This document shows, piece by piece, positions 1-8,101 of a DNA stretch of 64,000 nt. Position numbers and translations under genes: made by a program. The stretch comes from Bradyrhizobium sp. DOA9. Its GTDB lineage: Bacteria; Pseudomonadota; Alphaproteobacteria; Rhizobiales; Xanthobacteraceae. Position 1 is the first letter of the stretch. Every line of letters begins with the position of its first letter. Under the pieces are notes generated by a model, which worked only from the letters and a program-made list of their open reading frames with translations, searched no databases and was not told the origin of the DNA. The DNA is taken from NCBI RefSeq assembly GCF_000617845.2, contig NZ_DF820425.1, positions 689,690 to 753,689 on the forward strand. The letters run 5' to 3'.

Positions 1-1017
1 GGCGCGCACGCGCTCGGTCTCGCCATAGGCGACGTTGTCGGCGGTCGCCGGAATGACCTTCACACGGGTGACGAAGTTGACGAACTCGGCGAGGTCCGAG
101 AGCACGACGATGGGGTCGGCGCCGACATCGTACTGGTCGCGGAACTCCTTGAAGGCGGAGGCGATGTCGCCGCGCGCCAGCGACTCGAACAGGTCGATGA
201 CGCGGGTGCGGTCGGCAAGGCCCAGCATCTGCCTGACGGCATCGGCCTTCACGGCTCCGGCCGCATGCGCGATCGCCTGATCGAGCAGCGACAGCGAATC
301 GCGCACCGAGCCCTCCGCGGCGCGCGCGATGATGCCGAGCGCCTCCGGCTCGATCTCGACGTTCTCCTTCGTCGCGATGTTGGCGAGATGCTTCATCAGC
401 ACGTCGGCCTCGACGCGGCGCAGGTCGAAGCGCTGGCAGCGCGACAGCACGGTGACCGGAACCTTGCGGATCTCGGTGGTCGCGAACACGAACTTGGCGT
501 GCTCCGGCGGCTCCTCCAGCGTCTTCAGGAAGGCGTTGAACGCCGCCGTCGACAGCATGTGGACTTCGTCGATGATGTAGACCTTGTAGCGGGCGCTGGC
601 GGGGGCATAGCGGACGCTGTCATTGATCTGGCGGACGTCGTCGACGCCGGTATGCGAGGCCGCGTCCATCTCCAGCACGTCCATGTGCCGGCTTTCCATG
701 ATCGCCTGGCAATGCACGCCAAGCATCGGCATGTGGATGGTCGGGCCTTTCACCGAACCATCAGACATCTCGTAGTTGAGCGCACGGGCGAGAATGCGCG
801 CGGTGGTGGTCTTGCCGACGCCGCGGACGCCGGTGAGGATCCAGGCCTGCGGAATGCGCCCGGTCTCGAACGCGTTGGAGACGGTGCGGACCACGGCCTC
901 CTGGCCGATCAGATCGTCGAATGAGGAAGGACGGTACTTGCGCGCCAGCACCCGGTAGGGCGCGTTGCCGGCCTGGCCGGCGCTATCGGGATCGGGAGGG
1001 GCGCCAGCGTCGGTCAT
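1..1017 (-). CDS. dnaX: DNA polymerase III subunit gamma/tau (5' part, runs off the left edge)
   Basis: This is the clamp-loader ATPase of the replicative polymerase. The first 339 codons are visible, starting with MTDAGAPPDPDSAG; the C-terminal gamma/tau part lies outside the window. After a short N-terminal extension come YRVLARKYRP and the FDDLIGQ box, Walker A GVRGVGKTTT, the Walker B-type IIDEVHML, the TLEEPP box and a SRC sensor motif, the usual order for DnaX. The zinc-module cysteines of the E. coli protein are mostly absent here: only the Cys in GVHCQAI remains. The SRP RNA gene lies just upstream on the same strand. Identity is secure. Confidence 0.96.
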   Translation of the reverse strand, partial: MTDAGAPPDPDSAGQAGNAPYRVLARKYRPSSFDDLIGQEAVVRTVSNAFETGRIPQAWILTGVRGVGKTTTARILARALNYEMSDGSVKGPTIHMPMLGVHCQAIMESRHMDVLEMDAASHTGVDDVRQINDSVRYAPASARYKVYIIDEVHMLSTAAFNAFLKTLEEPPEHAKFVFATTEIRKVPVTVLSRCQRFDLRRVEADVLMKHLANIATKENVEIEPEALGIIARAAEGSVRDSLSLLDQAIAHAAGAVKADAVRQMLGLADRTRVIDLFESLARGDIASAFKEFRDQYDVGADPIVVLSDLAEFVNFVTRVKVIPATADNVAYGETERVRA

Positions 1018-1116
1018 CGATCGATCCGCAATGATATGTCTCTTGGCCGGCTTTTGCGGAAAGGAGCGCGCTGGCGGCTGGTGCCGCCGGCGCTGGTTCG
1101 CTCGAAAAAACAGGTA

Positions 1117-1210
1117 GGAGACTGACGAGCGACCCGATCCGGACCTCGTTAGGGCTGCTTCCTTCCGGACCTGACCCGGTTGGCGAGTGGCTCGTCCACC
1201 GCCAATCTCC
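1117..1210 (-). ncRNA. ffs: Signal recognition particle 4.5S RNA (small bacterial SRP RNA)
   Basis: On the minus strand the sequence carries the invariant SRP apical loop: GGTCAGGTCCGGAAGGAAGC followed by AGCC. The two arms pair around it (GGAGA with TCTCC and GACGAGC with GCTCGTC), giving a hairpin of about 95 nt. Just past the 3' arm the minus strand reads a run of six T, a plausible end of transcription. The RNA works with Ffh in co-translational membrane targeting. Its place next to dnaX is common in alphaproteobacteria. The ends are estimated from the pairing and may be off by several bases. Confidence 0.93.
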
Positions 1211-1418
1211 CGGTCCCTATTTGGGGCCAAAGGGAGCGGAAAGCAAGCGGGGTCTGGGACTGTTCCGACGGCACTTGGGACTTTCCGGCCCGAACGGCAC
1301 CATTTCGCCCTCGAACGGCGTGCGCCACCCGGTCCGGCGCATAAGGACCACGGCGCATACGGATGTTGTCTGGGGGCGTGGTCTCTGCGACGGTAAGAAT
1401 CAATCCAGAGAAGCCTTC

Positions 1419-1838
1419 ATGCCCGAACCCACCTGGTCGCTGCACTCCCGCTTGAAAGAGGACACCATCGACATCGGCGATCTGCCGCTGTCGAAGGTGC
1501 TGGTCATCAAGGACGCGCATTATCCCTGGCTGCTGCTGGTGCCGCGGCGGGTGGATGCGGTCGAGATCATCGATCTCGACGAGGTGCAGCAGGCGCAGCT
1601 GATGACGGAGATCTCCCGCGTCTCGCGCGCGCTGAAAGAGATCACCAAATGCGACAAGCTCAACATCGCCGCGCTCGGCAACCTCGTGCCGCAGCTGCAC
1701 GTCCACATCATCGCACGCCGCACCAGTGACGCCGCCTGGCCGCGGCCGGTGTGGGGCGTGATGCCGCCGCTGGCGCATGACGCCGCGGAGGTTCAGAATT
1801 TCATCAGCGCGATTCGCCGCAAGATCTGGTTGGGTTGA
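1419..1838 (+). CDS. HIT-domain nucleotide hydrolase/transferase
   Basis: A 139-aa protein starting MPEPTWSLHSRLKEDT. The HIT fold is recognised from LVIKDAHYPWLLLVP and the C-terminal motif QLHVHIIAR. In the canonical H-x-H-x-H motif the middle His is the nucleophile; here the first position is Gln, while the two following His are kept. Family members hydrolyse or transfer on nucleoside-phosphate bonds, but the substrate cannot be read from sequence. The ATG at 1419 was chosen because similarity begins there; the reading frame is open further upstream across the SRP RNA gene, which is unlikely to be coding. It begins a close run with nudC (10 nt downstream). Confidence 0.88.
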   Translation: MPEPTWSLHSRLKEDTIDIGDLPLSKVLVIKDAHYPWLLLVPRRVDAVEIIDLDEVQQAQLMTEISRVSRALKEITKCDKLNIAALGNLVPQLHVHIIARRTSDAAWPRPVWGVMPPLAHDAAEVQNFISAIRRKIWLG

Positions 1839-1848
1839 AAGAACAATA

Positions 1849-2793
1849 ATGTCAGCATTCGACGCATTTCCGCTGGGGCAGCCGGCCTTCGTCACCAACG
1901 TCCTCGACCGCGCCGCGCATCTGCGCCGCGACGACGAGAAGCTGTTTGCGCTGGAACAGAAGCCGTCCTCGCGCGCCTATGCGGTCTATCGCGACTCGCT
2001 GCTGGTGAAGCGCGAGGGCGACAAGGTGCGCGCGCTGCTCGGAATCGACGAAGCGCTGAAATGCGGTGCCAATCCCGGCACGGTGTTCCTCGGGCTTCGC
2101 GACGGCGCGGCCGTGTTCGGCATGGGCCTGTCGCAGGCGGCCGCGGAGAAGCTGGTCGGCGGCAGTGACTACACCGTCACCGAGCTGCGCGGCATGGCGA
2201 TGCAGGGCGCGATCCCGCCCGAGGAGCTCTCGGCCGTCGCGATGGCGAAGTCGATGGTGGGCTGGCATCAGCGCCACGGCTATTGCGCCAATTGCGGCGC
2301 TCGCACCAGCATGAAGGAAGGCGGCTGGAAGCGCGACTGTCCGAGCTGCAAGGCCGAGCATTTTCCGCGCACCGATCCGGTCGTGATCATGCTGGTCGCC
2401 TCCGGCGACAAATGCCTGCTCGGCCGCCAGAAGCATTTTCCGGCAGGGATGTATTCCTGCCTCGCCGGCTTCGTCGAGGCCGCCGAGACCATCGAGGACG
2501 CGGTGCGCCGCGAGATCCTGGAAGAGTCCGGCATTCGCTGCACCGACGTGCAATATTACATGACCCAGCCCTGGCCCTATCCGTCGTCGCTGATGATCGG
2601 CTGCAGCGCGCGGGCAGTGAGCGAGGATGTCGTGGTCGATCATTCCGAACTCGAGGATGCACGCTGGTTCACGCGCGAGGAGGCCGCGAAGATGCTGACA
2701 CGGACGCATCCCGACGGACTCGCCGGCCCGCATCCGTTCGCCATCGCCCATCATCTGCTCGGCCGCTGGGTGCACGACAAGGCCGGCGCCTGA
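1849..2793 (+). CDS. nudC: NADH pyrophosphatase NudC (Nudix hydrolase, zinc ribbon)
   Basis: A 314-aa enzyme that cleaves NADH to NMNH and AMP, and in E. coli also removes NAD caps from RNA. A zinc ribbon is formed by C146/C149 and C164/C167. The Nudix box follows at about residues 207-228 (GFVEAAET to REILEESG), and the NudC-specific TQPWPYPSSLMIGC lies just after it. An N-terminal domain of about 130 residues makes it longer than the E. coli protein, as in other rhizobia. The start was set at the ATG 10 nt after the HIT gene. HIT, nudC and the PfkB kinase form a probable operon. Confidence 0.95.
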   Translation: MSAFDAFPLGQPAFVTNVLDRAAHLRRDDEKLFALEQKPSSRAYAVYRDSLLVKREGDKVRALLGIDEALKCGANPGTVFLGLRDGAAVFGMGLSQAAAEKLVGGSDYTVTELRGMAMQGAIPPEELSAVAMAKSMVGWHQRHGYCANCGARTSMKEGGWKRDCPSCKAEHFPRTDPVVIMLVASGDKCLLGRQKHFPAGMYSCLAGFVEAAETIEDAVRREILEESGIRCTDVQYYMTQPWPYPSSLMIGCSARAVSEDVVVDHSELEDARWFTREEAAKMLTRTHPDGLAGPHPFAIAHHLLGRWVHDKAGA

Positions 2794-2806
2794 GCCGAGG
2801 CCGACG

Positions 2807-3724
2807 ATGGACGCGCTCGCGCCGCGCATCCTCTGCATCGGCATGCCGGTGCGCGACCTCATCCTGCGCCTCGCGGCCCTGCCCGAACGCGGCCACAAGG
2901 CGAACGCCAGCCATCTCGCCGAGATCTGCGGCGGCAACGCGCTCAATGCGGCGATCGCCATCGCGCGGCTCGGCGGCCGCGTCGCGTTCGCGGGACCGAT
3001 GGGCGATGCGCGGGAGACGTCGAGCGGCTTCATCCTCGAACGGATGGCGGCTGAAGGCATCGACACCACACACATCGTGCGCATGCCTGGTGTGACCACG
3101 CCGGTCTCGGCGATCATGATCGAGCCCTCCGGCGAGCGGACGCTCACCATCTATCGCGATCCCGCCTTGTGGACCGTGAAGCTGCCCGAGGCCGACGCGT
3201 TGCTCGCCGATTGCCAGGCGGTGCTGGTCGAAAGCCGCTGCGCGGCGTTCGCGACCTCGCTTTGCGCCGAGGCACGCCGGCGCGGCATTCCCGTCATCGT
3301 CGGCGTCGACCGCGCGATGGCGTTGCAGGACGGTCTGCTCACGGCTGCCTCGCATCTGCTGTTCGCCAGCGCCGAGCTGCAGGAGACGGCTGGCATCGCC
3401 GACGACGGCGCGGCTTTGCAGCGCCTGGCGGAGCTGACGCCGGCCTTCCTCGCGGCGACAAGGGGGCCGCGCGGCACGATCTGGCTGAACCAGGCGGGCG
3501 CACTGGAGGAAACACCGGCCTTCCCGGTCCAGGCAATCGATACGCTGGGCGCCGGCGACGTCTTCCATGGCGCGTTCGCGCTCGGCCTCGCCGAGGGCAA
3601 GGACGTAAGAGAGGCGATGCGATTCGCCGCGGCCGCCGCAGCGCTGAAATGCACCCGCCATGGCGGCGGCCTGGCCGCCCCGCAACGCCTTGAAGTCGTG
3701 AAGTTTTTGCGCGATCGCCCGTAG
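2807..3724 (+). CDS. PfkB-family carbohydrate kinase
   Basis: A 305-aa sugar or nucleoside kinase of the ribokinase fold. The N-terminal PfkB signature region is seen in EICGGNALNAAIAIARLGG, and the C-terminal anion-hole/catalytic motif is DTLGAGD, with D251 the expected base; HGAFALGLAEG follows. The start is 13 nt after nudC, so co-transcription is likely. The phosphate acceptor is unknown; family members act on ribose, fructose, adenosine, KDG and others. Nothing in the neighbourhood identifies the sugar. Confidence 0.9.
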   Translation: MDALAPRILCIGMPVRDLILRLAALPERGHKANASHLAEICGGNALNAAIAIARLGGRVAFAGPMGDARETSSGFILERMAAEGIDTTHIVRMPGVTTPVSAIMIEPSGERTLTIYRDPALWTVKLPEADALLADCQAVLVESRCAAFATSLCAEARRRGIPVIVGVDRAMALQDGLLTAASHLLFASAELQETAGIADDGAALQRLAELTPAFLAATRGPRGTIWLNQAGALEETPAFPVQAIDTLGAGDVFHGAFALGLAEGKDVREAMRFAAAAAALKCTRHGGGLAAPQRLEVVKFLRDRP

Positions 3725-3821
3725 AGCGATTCCACGGCAACGCCGAGATTATGGGCTTGTCGTGGAAAGATTTTCTCTATATGAGGGAAATTAGCCCCTG
3801 AAATGGAACAAAGTTCTTCAA

Positions 3822-4331
3822 ATGACTGATGTCGCCGTCCAGATCCCCGAGACCAGCCGCCGCCTCGACGCCATTGACCGCAAGATCCTGATGGTGCTCC
3901 AGGAAGACGCCTCGCTCTCCGTCGCCGAGATCGGCGACCGGGTCGGCCTGTCCTCGACCCCCTGCTGGAAGCGCATCCAGCGCCTGGAGGCCGACGGCGT
4001 GATCATCAAGCGCGTCGCCCTCGTCGACCAGAACAAGATCGGGCTCGGCATCTCCGTGTTCGTGTCGGTCGAGAGCTCCGACCATTCGGATGCCTGGCTG
4101 AAGCGGTTCGCCGAGGCCGTCAGCGCCATGCCGGAGGTGATGGAGTTCTATCGCATGGCCGGCGACGTCGATTACATGCTGCGCGTCGTGGTCGCGGACA
4201 TGCAGGCCTATGACGTGTTCTACAAGAAGCTGATCAGCGCCGTGCCGCTGAAAAACGTCACCTCGCGCTTCGCGATGGAGAAGATCAAGTCGGTCACCGC
4301 GCTGCCGATCCCGGCGGTGGTGGCGGCCTGA
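3822..4331 (+). CDS. Lrp/AsnC-family transcriptional regulator
   Basis: A 169-aa regulator with an N-terminal winged HTH (about residues 15-65: LDAIDRKILMVLQED, then LSSTPCWKRIQRLEADGVI) and a C-terminal RAM/AsnC ligand domain (about 75-150, including GDVDYMLRVVV). Members respond to amino acids as octamers. A short N-terminal tail precedes the core. The 97-nt space before it holds an AT-rich patch (TTTTCTCTATATGAGG near 3771) that could carry the promoter. No operon partner is evident, so the regulon is unknown. Confidence 0.93.
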   Translation: MTDVAVQIPETSRRLDAIDRKILMVLQEDASLSVAEIGDRVGLSSTPCWKRIQRLEADGVIIKRVALVDQNKIGLGISVFVSVESSDHSDAWLKRFAEAVSAMPEVMEFYRMAGDVDYMLRVVVADMQAYDVFYKKLISAVPLKNVTSRFAMEKIKSVTALPIPAVVAA

Positions 4332-4377
4332 CGCTCTTTCCTCACGCGAAGCGCCCATCCACTCGCCCGAAGACGCG

Positions 4378-5727
4378 TCAAGCCGGCTGGAACACCGGCA
4401 GGGTGACCCTGACGCGCGTGCCTCCGCCCGGGGCCGCGCCGATCTCGATGGTCCCGCCATGGGCCTCGACCAGGCTGCGGACCACGGCGAGGCCGAGACC
4501 GGCGCCGCCGGTCGCGCGATTGCGCGACTTCTCCAGCCGGTGGAACGGCTCCAGCACGGTCTCGCGCTGATCTACGGGAATGCCCGGCCCCTCGTCGTCG
4601 ATCGAGACGGCGATGGCACCGTCCGTCACGTCCATATGCACATGCGCGGCGTGACCATAGGCGAGCGCGTTGTCGAGGATATTGGCGAAGACCCGCCGTA
4701 GCGCGAGCCGGTCACCGAGAACGACGGTAGCGCGCGCACGCTCGTCTGCGACCAGATCGACCGCCGCGCCCTGAACCCGGCGGTCGTGGACATCGACAGC
4801 CAGCAGCGCGGCGAGCTCGACCATTTCCTGCGACAGCCCGCCGGCGCCCGCCCGCGTCGACAGCAACGCGTCGTCGAGCAGCCGGATCATGTCGTCGATG
4901 TCGGCAACCGCCCGTCGCCGCTCGGCATCATCGGGAATGTGCTCGACCCGCAGCCGCAGCCGTGTCGCGAACGTCCTGACGTCATGGGCGATGCCGCCAA
5001 CCAGCGTCATGCGCGCGCGCAACATCTCGGCAAGCCGGCCCTGAAGGCGGTTGAACGCGGCGATGACGGCGCGGATTTCCGGCGCGCTGCGTCGCGCATC
5101 CGGCAGCGGCGGCGGATCGGCCGACAGGTCGACGCGATCGACCGCGGCGGCAAGCCGGGCGAGAGGCCGCGTCTCGCGCTGCATGACCAGCAGGGCCAGC
5201 AACGCCACGATCGAGCCGAACAGGCCCGCGCCGAAGCCGACCGGCAGCCCGAACGGGGTGACCGGCAGGCGGGTATAGGCGTCGATGATCAGCAGATCGC
5301 CGCTGCGCAGGCCGATGCGGAATTCGATCGCGTTGGCCATCAGCCGCGCGAGGCGGGGAAACGCCCGGCTGCCCCGATGATCCGACGGCGGCACGATCTC
5401 GACGGGGCGGCCCGCAAGACCGGCCGCATAGGTCTCGCGCAGTTCCTGCTGCTCCGGCGTCGTCTCGCCGCCGACCGGCGCGCCCGACGGCACGATGCGC
5501 ACGGCGAACTGCGGCGAAGACACCGCGTCGAGCACCGCCTGCCGCGAACCCACTTCCGTCCGCTCAAGGAGCGTCGCCAGCGCATCGAGACGCGCGGGCG
5601 AAGGCCGGGTCAGCTCGTTCTCGCGGAGCGTCGTCCGGTAGAAGATCGCGACGACCACGGTGGTCACCAGCGCAATCCCCACCAGTCCGATCAGGGCAAG
5701 CCGCGCGGCAAGCGTCACGCGCAGCAT
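4378..5727 (-). CDS. Sensor histidine kinase (HAMP type) of an OmpR-type two-component system
   Basis: A 449-aa membrane kinase. TM1 lies at about residues 8-32, a periplasmic loop of about 120 residues follows, then TM2 (AGLFGSIVALLALLVMQ) and a HAMP linker. The phosphoacceptor motif is GGIAHDVRTFATRL; the ATPase shows an N box (FANILDNALAYG), G1 (DDEGPGIP) and G2 (GGAGLGLAVV). The ATG overlaps the response-regulator stop as TGATG, so the pair is translationally coupled. The reading frame stays open upstream across the regulator, which is not coding. The signal sensed is unknown. Confidence 0.94.
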   Translation of the reverse strand: MLRVTLAARLALIGLVGIALVTTVVVAIFYRTTLRENELTRPSPARLDALATLLERTEVGSRQAVLDAVSSPQFAVRIVPSGAPVGGETTPEQQELRETYAAGLAGRPVEIVPPSDHRGSRAFPRLARLMANAIEFRIGLRSGDLLIIDAYTRLPVTPFGLPVGFGAGLFGSIVALLALLVMQRETRPLARLAAAVDRVDLSADPPPLPDARRSAPEIRAVIAAFNRLQGRLAEMLRARMTLVGGIAHDVRTFATRLRLRVEHIPDDAERRRAVADIDDMIRLLDDALLSTRAGAGGLSQEMVELAALLAVDVHDRRVQGAAVDLVADERARATVVLGDRLALRRVFANILDNALAYGHAAHVHMDVTDGAIAVSIDDEGPGIPVDQRETVLEPFHRLEKSRNRATGGAGLGLAVVRSLVEAHGGTIEIGAAPGGGTRVRVTLPVFQPA

Positions 5728-6449
5728 CACGACACCTGCTTGACGGCTGCGGTGAACAGATAGCCGCCGTTGCGCACCGTCGTGATCAGGTTGGAGCCGG
5801 GACTTGCTCCGTCGAGCTTCTTGCGCAGCCGCGAGATCAGCATGTCGACGGTCCGGTCGAACGGCTCCGCCGAACGTCCGCGGGTCCAGTCGAGGATCTG
5901 GTCGCGTGTGAGCACCCTTCGCGGCCGCTGCACGAAGCAACCGAGCAGGTCGAACTCGGCGCTGGTCAATTGCAGCTCCGGCGCCTCGGCCTCGGTCGTC
6001 TCGACACTGCGCGCATCGAGATCGATCACGAAGCGGTCGAACGCAAAACGCCGGACCAGCGGCTTTGACGGCGCCCCGTTGGCGCGGCGCAGGATGGCGC
6101 GAATGCGCGCCAGCAGCTCGCGCGGCCCGAACGGCTTCGTCAGATAATCGTCCGCGCCCATCTCGAGGCCGACCACGCGGTCGATCTCGTCGCTCTTGGC
6201 GGTGAGCATCAGGATCGGGACGGTATCGTCGGCGCGCAAGCGACGGCAGATCGAAAGCCCGTCCTCGCCCGGCAGCATCAAATCGAGAATGACGAGGTCG
6301 GGGCGCAGGCGCTGGAGCATGGAATCCATCGCCTTGCCGTCGGCGACGCAGGCGACCTCGAACCCCTCGCGCCGCATGAAGTCGGCAACGAGGCGACTGA
6401 TCTCGGGATCGTCCTCCACCATCAGAATCGTGGCTGCTTGCATCGTCAT
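5727..6449 (-). CDS. OmpR/PhoB-family response regulator
   Basis: A 240-aa regulator with a receiver domain (VEDD acidic patch, phosphoacceptor Asp in DLVILDLMLPGEDG, Lys in TKPFGPRELLARI) and a winged-helix output domain (LTSAEFDLLGCF, then RTVDMLISRLRKKLD and NGGYLFTA). It is encoded immediately before its kinase. Translation may begin at this ATG or at the in-frame ATG two codons later. A perfect TGTTACAC direct repeat lies 50 bp upstream, as expected for an autoregulated OmpR-family protein. Confidence 0.95.
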   Translation of the reverse strand: MTMQAATILMVEDDPEISRLVADFMRREGFEVACVADGKAMDSMLQRLRPDLVILDLMLPGEDGLSICRRLRADDTVPILMLTAKSDEIDRVVGLEMGADDYLTKPFGPRELLARIRAILRRANGAPSKPLVRRFAFDRFVIDLDARSVETTEAEAPELQLTSAEFDLLGCFVQRPRRVLTRDQILDWTRGRSAEPFDRTVDMLISRLRKKLDGASPGSNLITTVRNGGYLFTAAVKQVS

Positions 6450-6498
6450 GATCGCATTGTGGGCAATGGCTCGCGACAGGCAAGGGCGCGGGCGCTCT

Positions 6499-6516
6499 TG
6501 TTACACAGTGTTACAC
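6499..6516. promoter_or_regulatory. Candidate response-regulator operator: tandem TGTTACAC repeat
   Basis: TGTTACAC occurs at 6499-6506 and again at 6509-6516, exactly one 10-bp period apart. That is the geometry of OmpR-family head-to-tail binding sites. It lies between the divergent response regulator (start 6449) and the small exported protein (start 6632). It could serve both directions. The binding protein is inferred, not shown. Confidence 0.55.
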
Positions 6517-6631
6517 GGGGCCGACAAACCCATAACAATCGTTTCGTCCCGGCGATGCGCCGCAGATGCGGCCCGACCAGTCTCCTCCCGCGGCTCCCGC
6601 TCACGGCAGCCCCAACAAGGAGACGACGACC

Positions 6632-6853
6632 ATGACCAAGCTCTTCCTCACCTCCATCGTCATCGGCGGCCTGTCGCTCGCCGCGGCGGCCGACGCCAAT
6701 GCCTGGACGCGGTCGGCGACGGCGAGCGGGCCGCGCGGCACCTCTCACGTCACCGCGACGGGAAGCTGCGCCAACGGCAGCTGCACGCGCAACGTCACTC
6801 GCACCGGCCCGGCCGGCAACACCTACACCCGCACCGGCACGGTCTCGCGCTGA
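6632..6853 (+). CDS. Small exported Gly/Thr-rich protein with a CxxxxC pair
   Basis: A 73-aa protein: a Sec signal peptide (MTKLFLTSIVIGGL to DANA) then a mature part of about 50 residues dominated by Gly, Ser, Thr, Arg and Asn. It contains a single CANGSC pair and a degenerate repeat (ASGPRGTSHVTATGS compared with RTGPAGNTYTRTGTV). No named family is recognised. A purine-rich AAGGAGACGACGACC lies just before the ATG. Its position opposite the two-component system and the shared operator candidate suggest it is a target. Periplasmic or surface location is inferred from the signal peptide. Confidence 0.75.
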   Translation: MTKLFLTSIVIGGLSLAAAADANAWTRSATASGPRGTSHVTATGSCANGSCTRNVTRTGPAGNTYTRTGTVSR

Positions 6854-6926
6854 GCGGGCCGGACCGCCGCCGCACCCGCCCCGGGCGGCGACGGTCCATC
6901 CCTTCGGATCAGAAAGGAACAGCACA

Positions 6927-7238
6927 GTGCCATCGATCTTCCGTGTCCTGCCGCGAGCCGCGGCCATCGTCGCCCTCGGCGCCTCGACCTCCGCGCTCGC
7001 CCAGAGCCAGCTGCAAACGCAGATCACGCCGCAGATGCGCAGCGAAGCGCGCTCCGTCATGCAGGCCTGCCGCACCAACTATGAAAGCCTTTGCAGCAAC
7101 GTCGCGCCGGGCGGCGGACGCATTCTGGCCTGCTTGCAATCCCATGCCGGCCAGCTCACCCCGTCCTGCGCCCAGGCCATGCCGCGCGCGCAAGCGCTGC
7201 GGGACAATGCGGTCAGTGCCGGCGCGGCGCCGAAATAG
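6927..7238 (+). CDS. Small exported cysteine-rich-repeat protein
   Basis: A 103-aa protein begun by GTG, with a good AGAAAGGA ribosome site 9 nt upstream; the frame is open further upstream but signal-peptide character starts here (PSIFRVLPRAAAIVALGAS to ALAQ). The mature part carries four Cys in a pattern like the GLG1-type cysteine-rich repeat: ACRTNYESLCSNVAPGGGR, then ILACLQSH and LTPSCAQAM. Such proteins are common and uncharacterised in Bradyrhizobium. It lies 73 nt after the previous small exported gene and 9 nt before the hydroxylase gene, so the three probably form one transcript. Confidence 0.8.
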   Translation: MPSIFRVLPRAAAIVALGASTSALAQSQLQTQITPQMRSEARSVMQACRTNYESLCSNVAPGGGRILACLQSHAGQLTPSCAQAMPRAQALRDNAVSAGAAPK

Positions 7239-7247
7239 GAGAATGCC

Positions 7248-8087
7248 GTGGGTTACGCTCCACTCTTGCTCGACCCGACGCTCAGGCAACTGATCCTCGC
7301 GACCGCGCTCGGCCTCATGCTGCTCGAATACGGTATCGGACGGCTCGCGCGTCACGACACCCACGACTGGCGCGAAAGCGCAGCGTCGTTCGGTGTGGCG
7401 TTGGGACAGAACCTGCTCCGCGCCATCGAGGCCGGCCTTGTCGCCGTGCCGTTCGCGTTCCTGTACGAACACCGGCTGTTCGACTTCGCCCAGACCGCTC
7501 CGCCCGCGCTCGCGGGTTTGTTCCTCGGCAGCGAATTCCTGTACTATTGGCAGCACCGCGCCTCGCACCGCATCCGCTGGATGTGGGCGACGCATGCGGT
7601 GCATCACTCGACGACGCGGCTGAACCTGACGGCGGCGATCCGGCTCGGCTGGACCGGCAACATCTCGGGCAATTTCCTGTTCTTCCTGCCGCTTGCGCTG
7701 ATCGGATTTCATCCGTTCGCGATCGTGGCAATGCTCGGGATCAACCTGCTCTATCAGTTCTTCATCCACAGCCAGTTCGGGCCGAAGCTCGGCGTGCTCG
7801 AATGGGTGCTCAACACGCCGAGCCATCATCGCGTGCATCACGCCTGCAACGAGGCCTGCCTCGACAAGAACTATGGCGGCATCCTGATCGTGTTCGACCG
7901 CCTGTTCGGGACCTTTGCCGAACGGCCCTCCGACCAGCCTCTCCGCTTTGGGCTCGTTGGCGGCACGCAATCCTTCAACCCGGTCCGGATCGCACTCGGC
8001 GAATGGATCGCGATGCTGGGCGACGCCTGGCGGGCACAGGGCGCAGCCGCAAAGCTCCGCGCCCTGTTCGGACCGCCGGGCGGCTGA
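7248..8087 (+). CDS. Fatty acid hydroxylase / sterol desaturase superfamily membrane protein
   Basis: A 279-aa integral membrane di-iron enzyme, begun by GTG 9 nt after the previous gene (AGGAGAAT upstream). The histidine clusters of the superfamily are visible: WQHRASH, then HAVHHS, and NTPSHHRVHHACN near residue 195. Several hydrophobic segments surround them. Members hydroxylate or desaturate lipids, sterols or hopanoids, but the substrate is not evident. Co-transcription with two small exported proteins is unusual and hints at an envelope-modification role. The gene converges on the phosphomutase with only 14 nt between. Confidence 0.9.
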   Translation: MGYAPLLLDPTLRQLILATALGLMLLEYGIGRLARHDTHDWRESAASFGVALGQNLLRAIEAGLVAVPFAFLYEHRLFDFAQTAPPALAGLFLGSEFLYYWQHRASHRIRWMWATHAVHHSTTRLNLTAAIRLGWTGNISGNFLFFLPLALIGFHPFAIVAMLGINLLYQFFIHSQFGPKLGVLEWVLNTPSHHRVHHACNEACLDKNYGGILIVFDRLFGTFAERPSDQPLRFGLVGGTQSFNPVRIALGEWIAMLGDAWRAQGAAAKLRALFGPPGG

Positions 8088-8101
8088 GCGCGCCGCGGCG
8101 C

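Noticed and set aside
5728..6483. Upstream extension of the histidine-kinase frame to give a 701-residue protein
   Set aside because: This part is a frame-shifted shadow of the response regulator; the kinase's membrane segment begins at the Met encoded at 5727.
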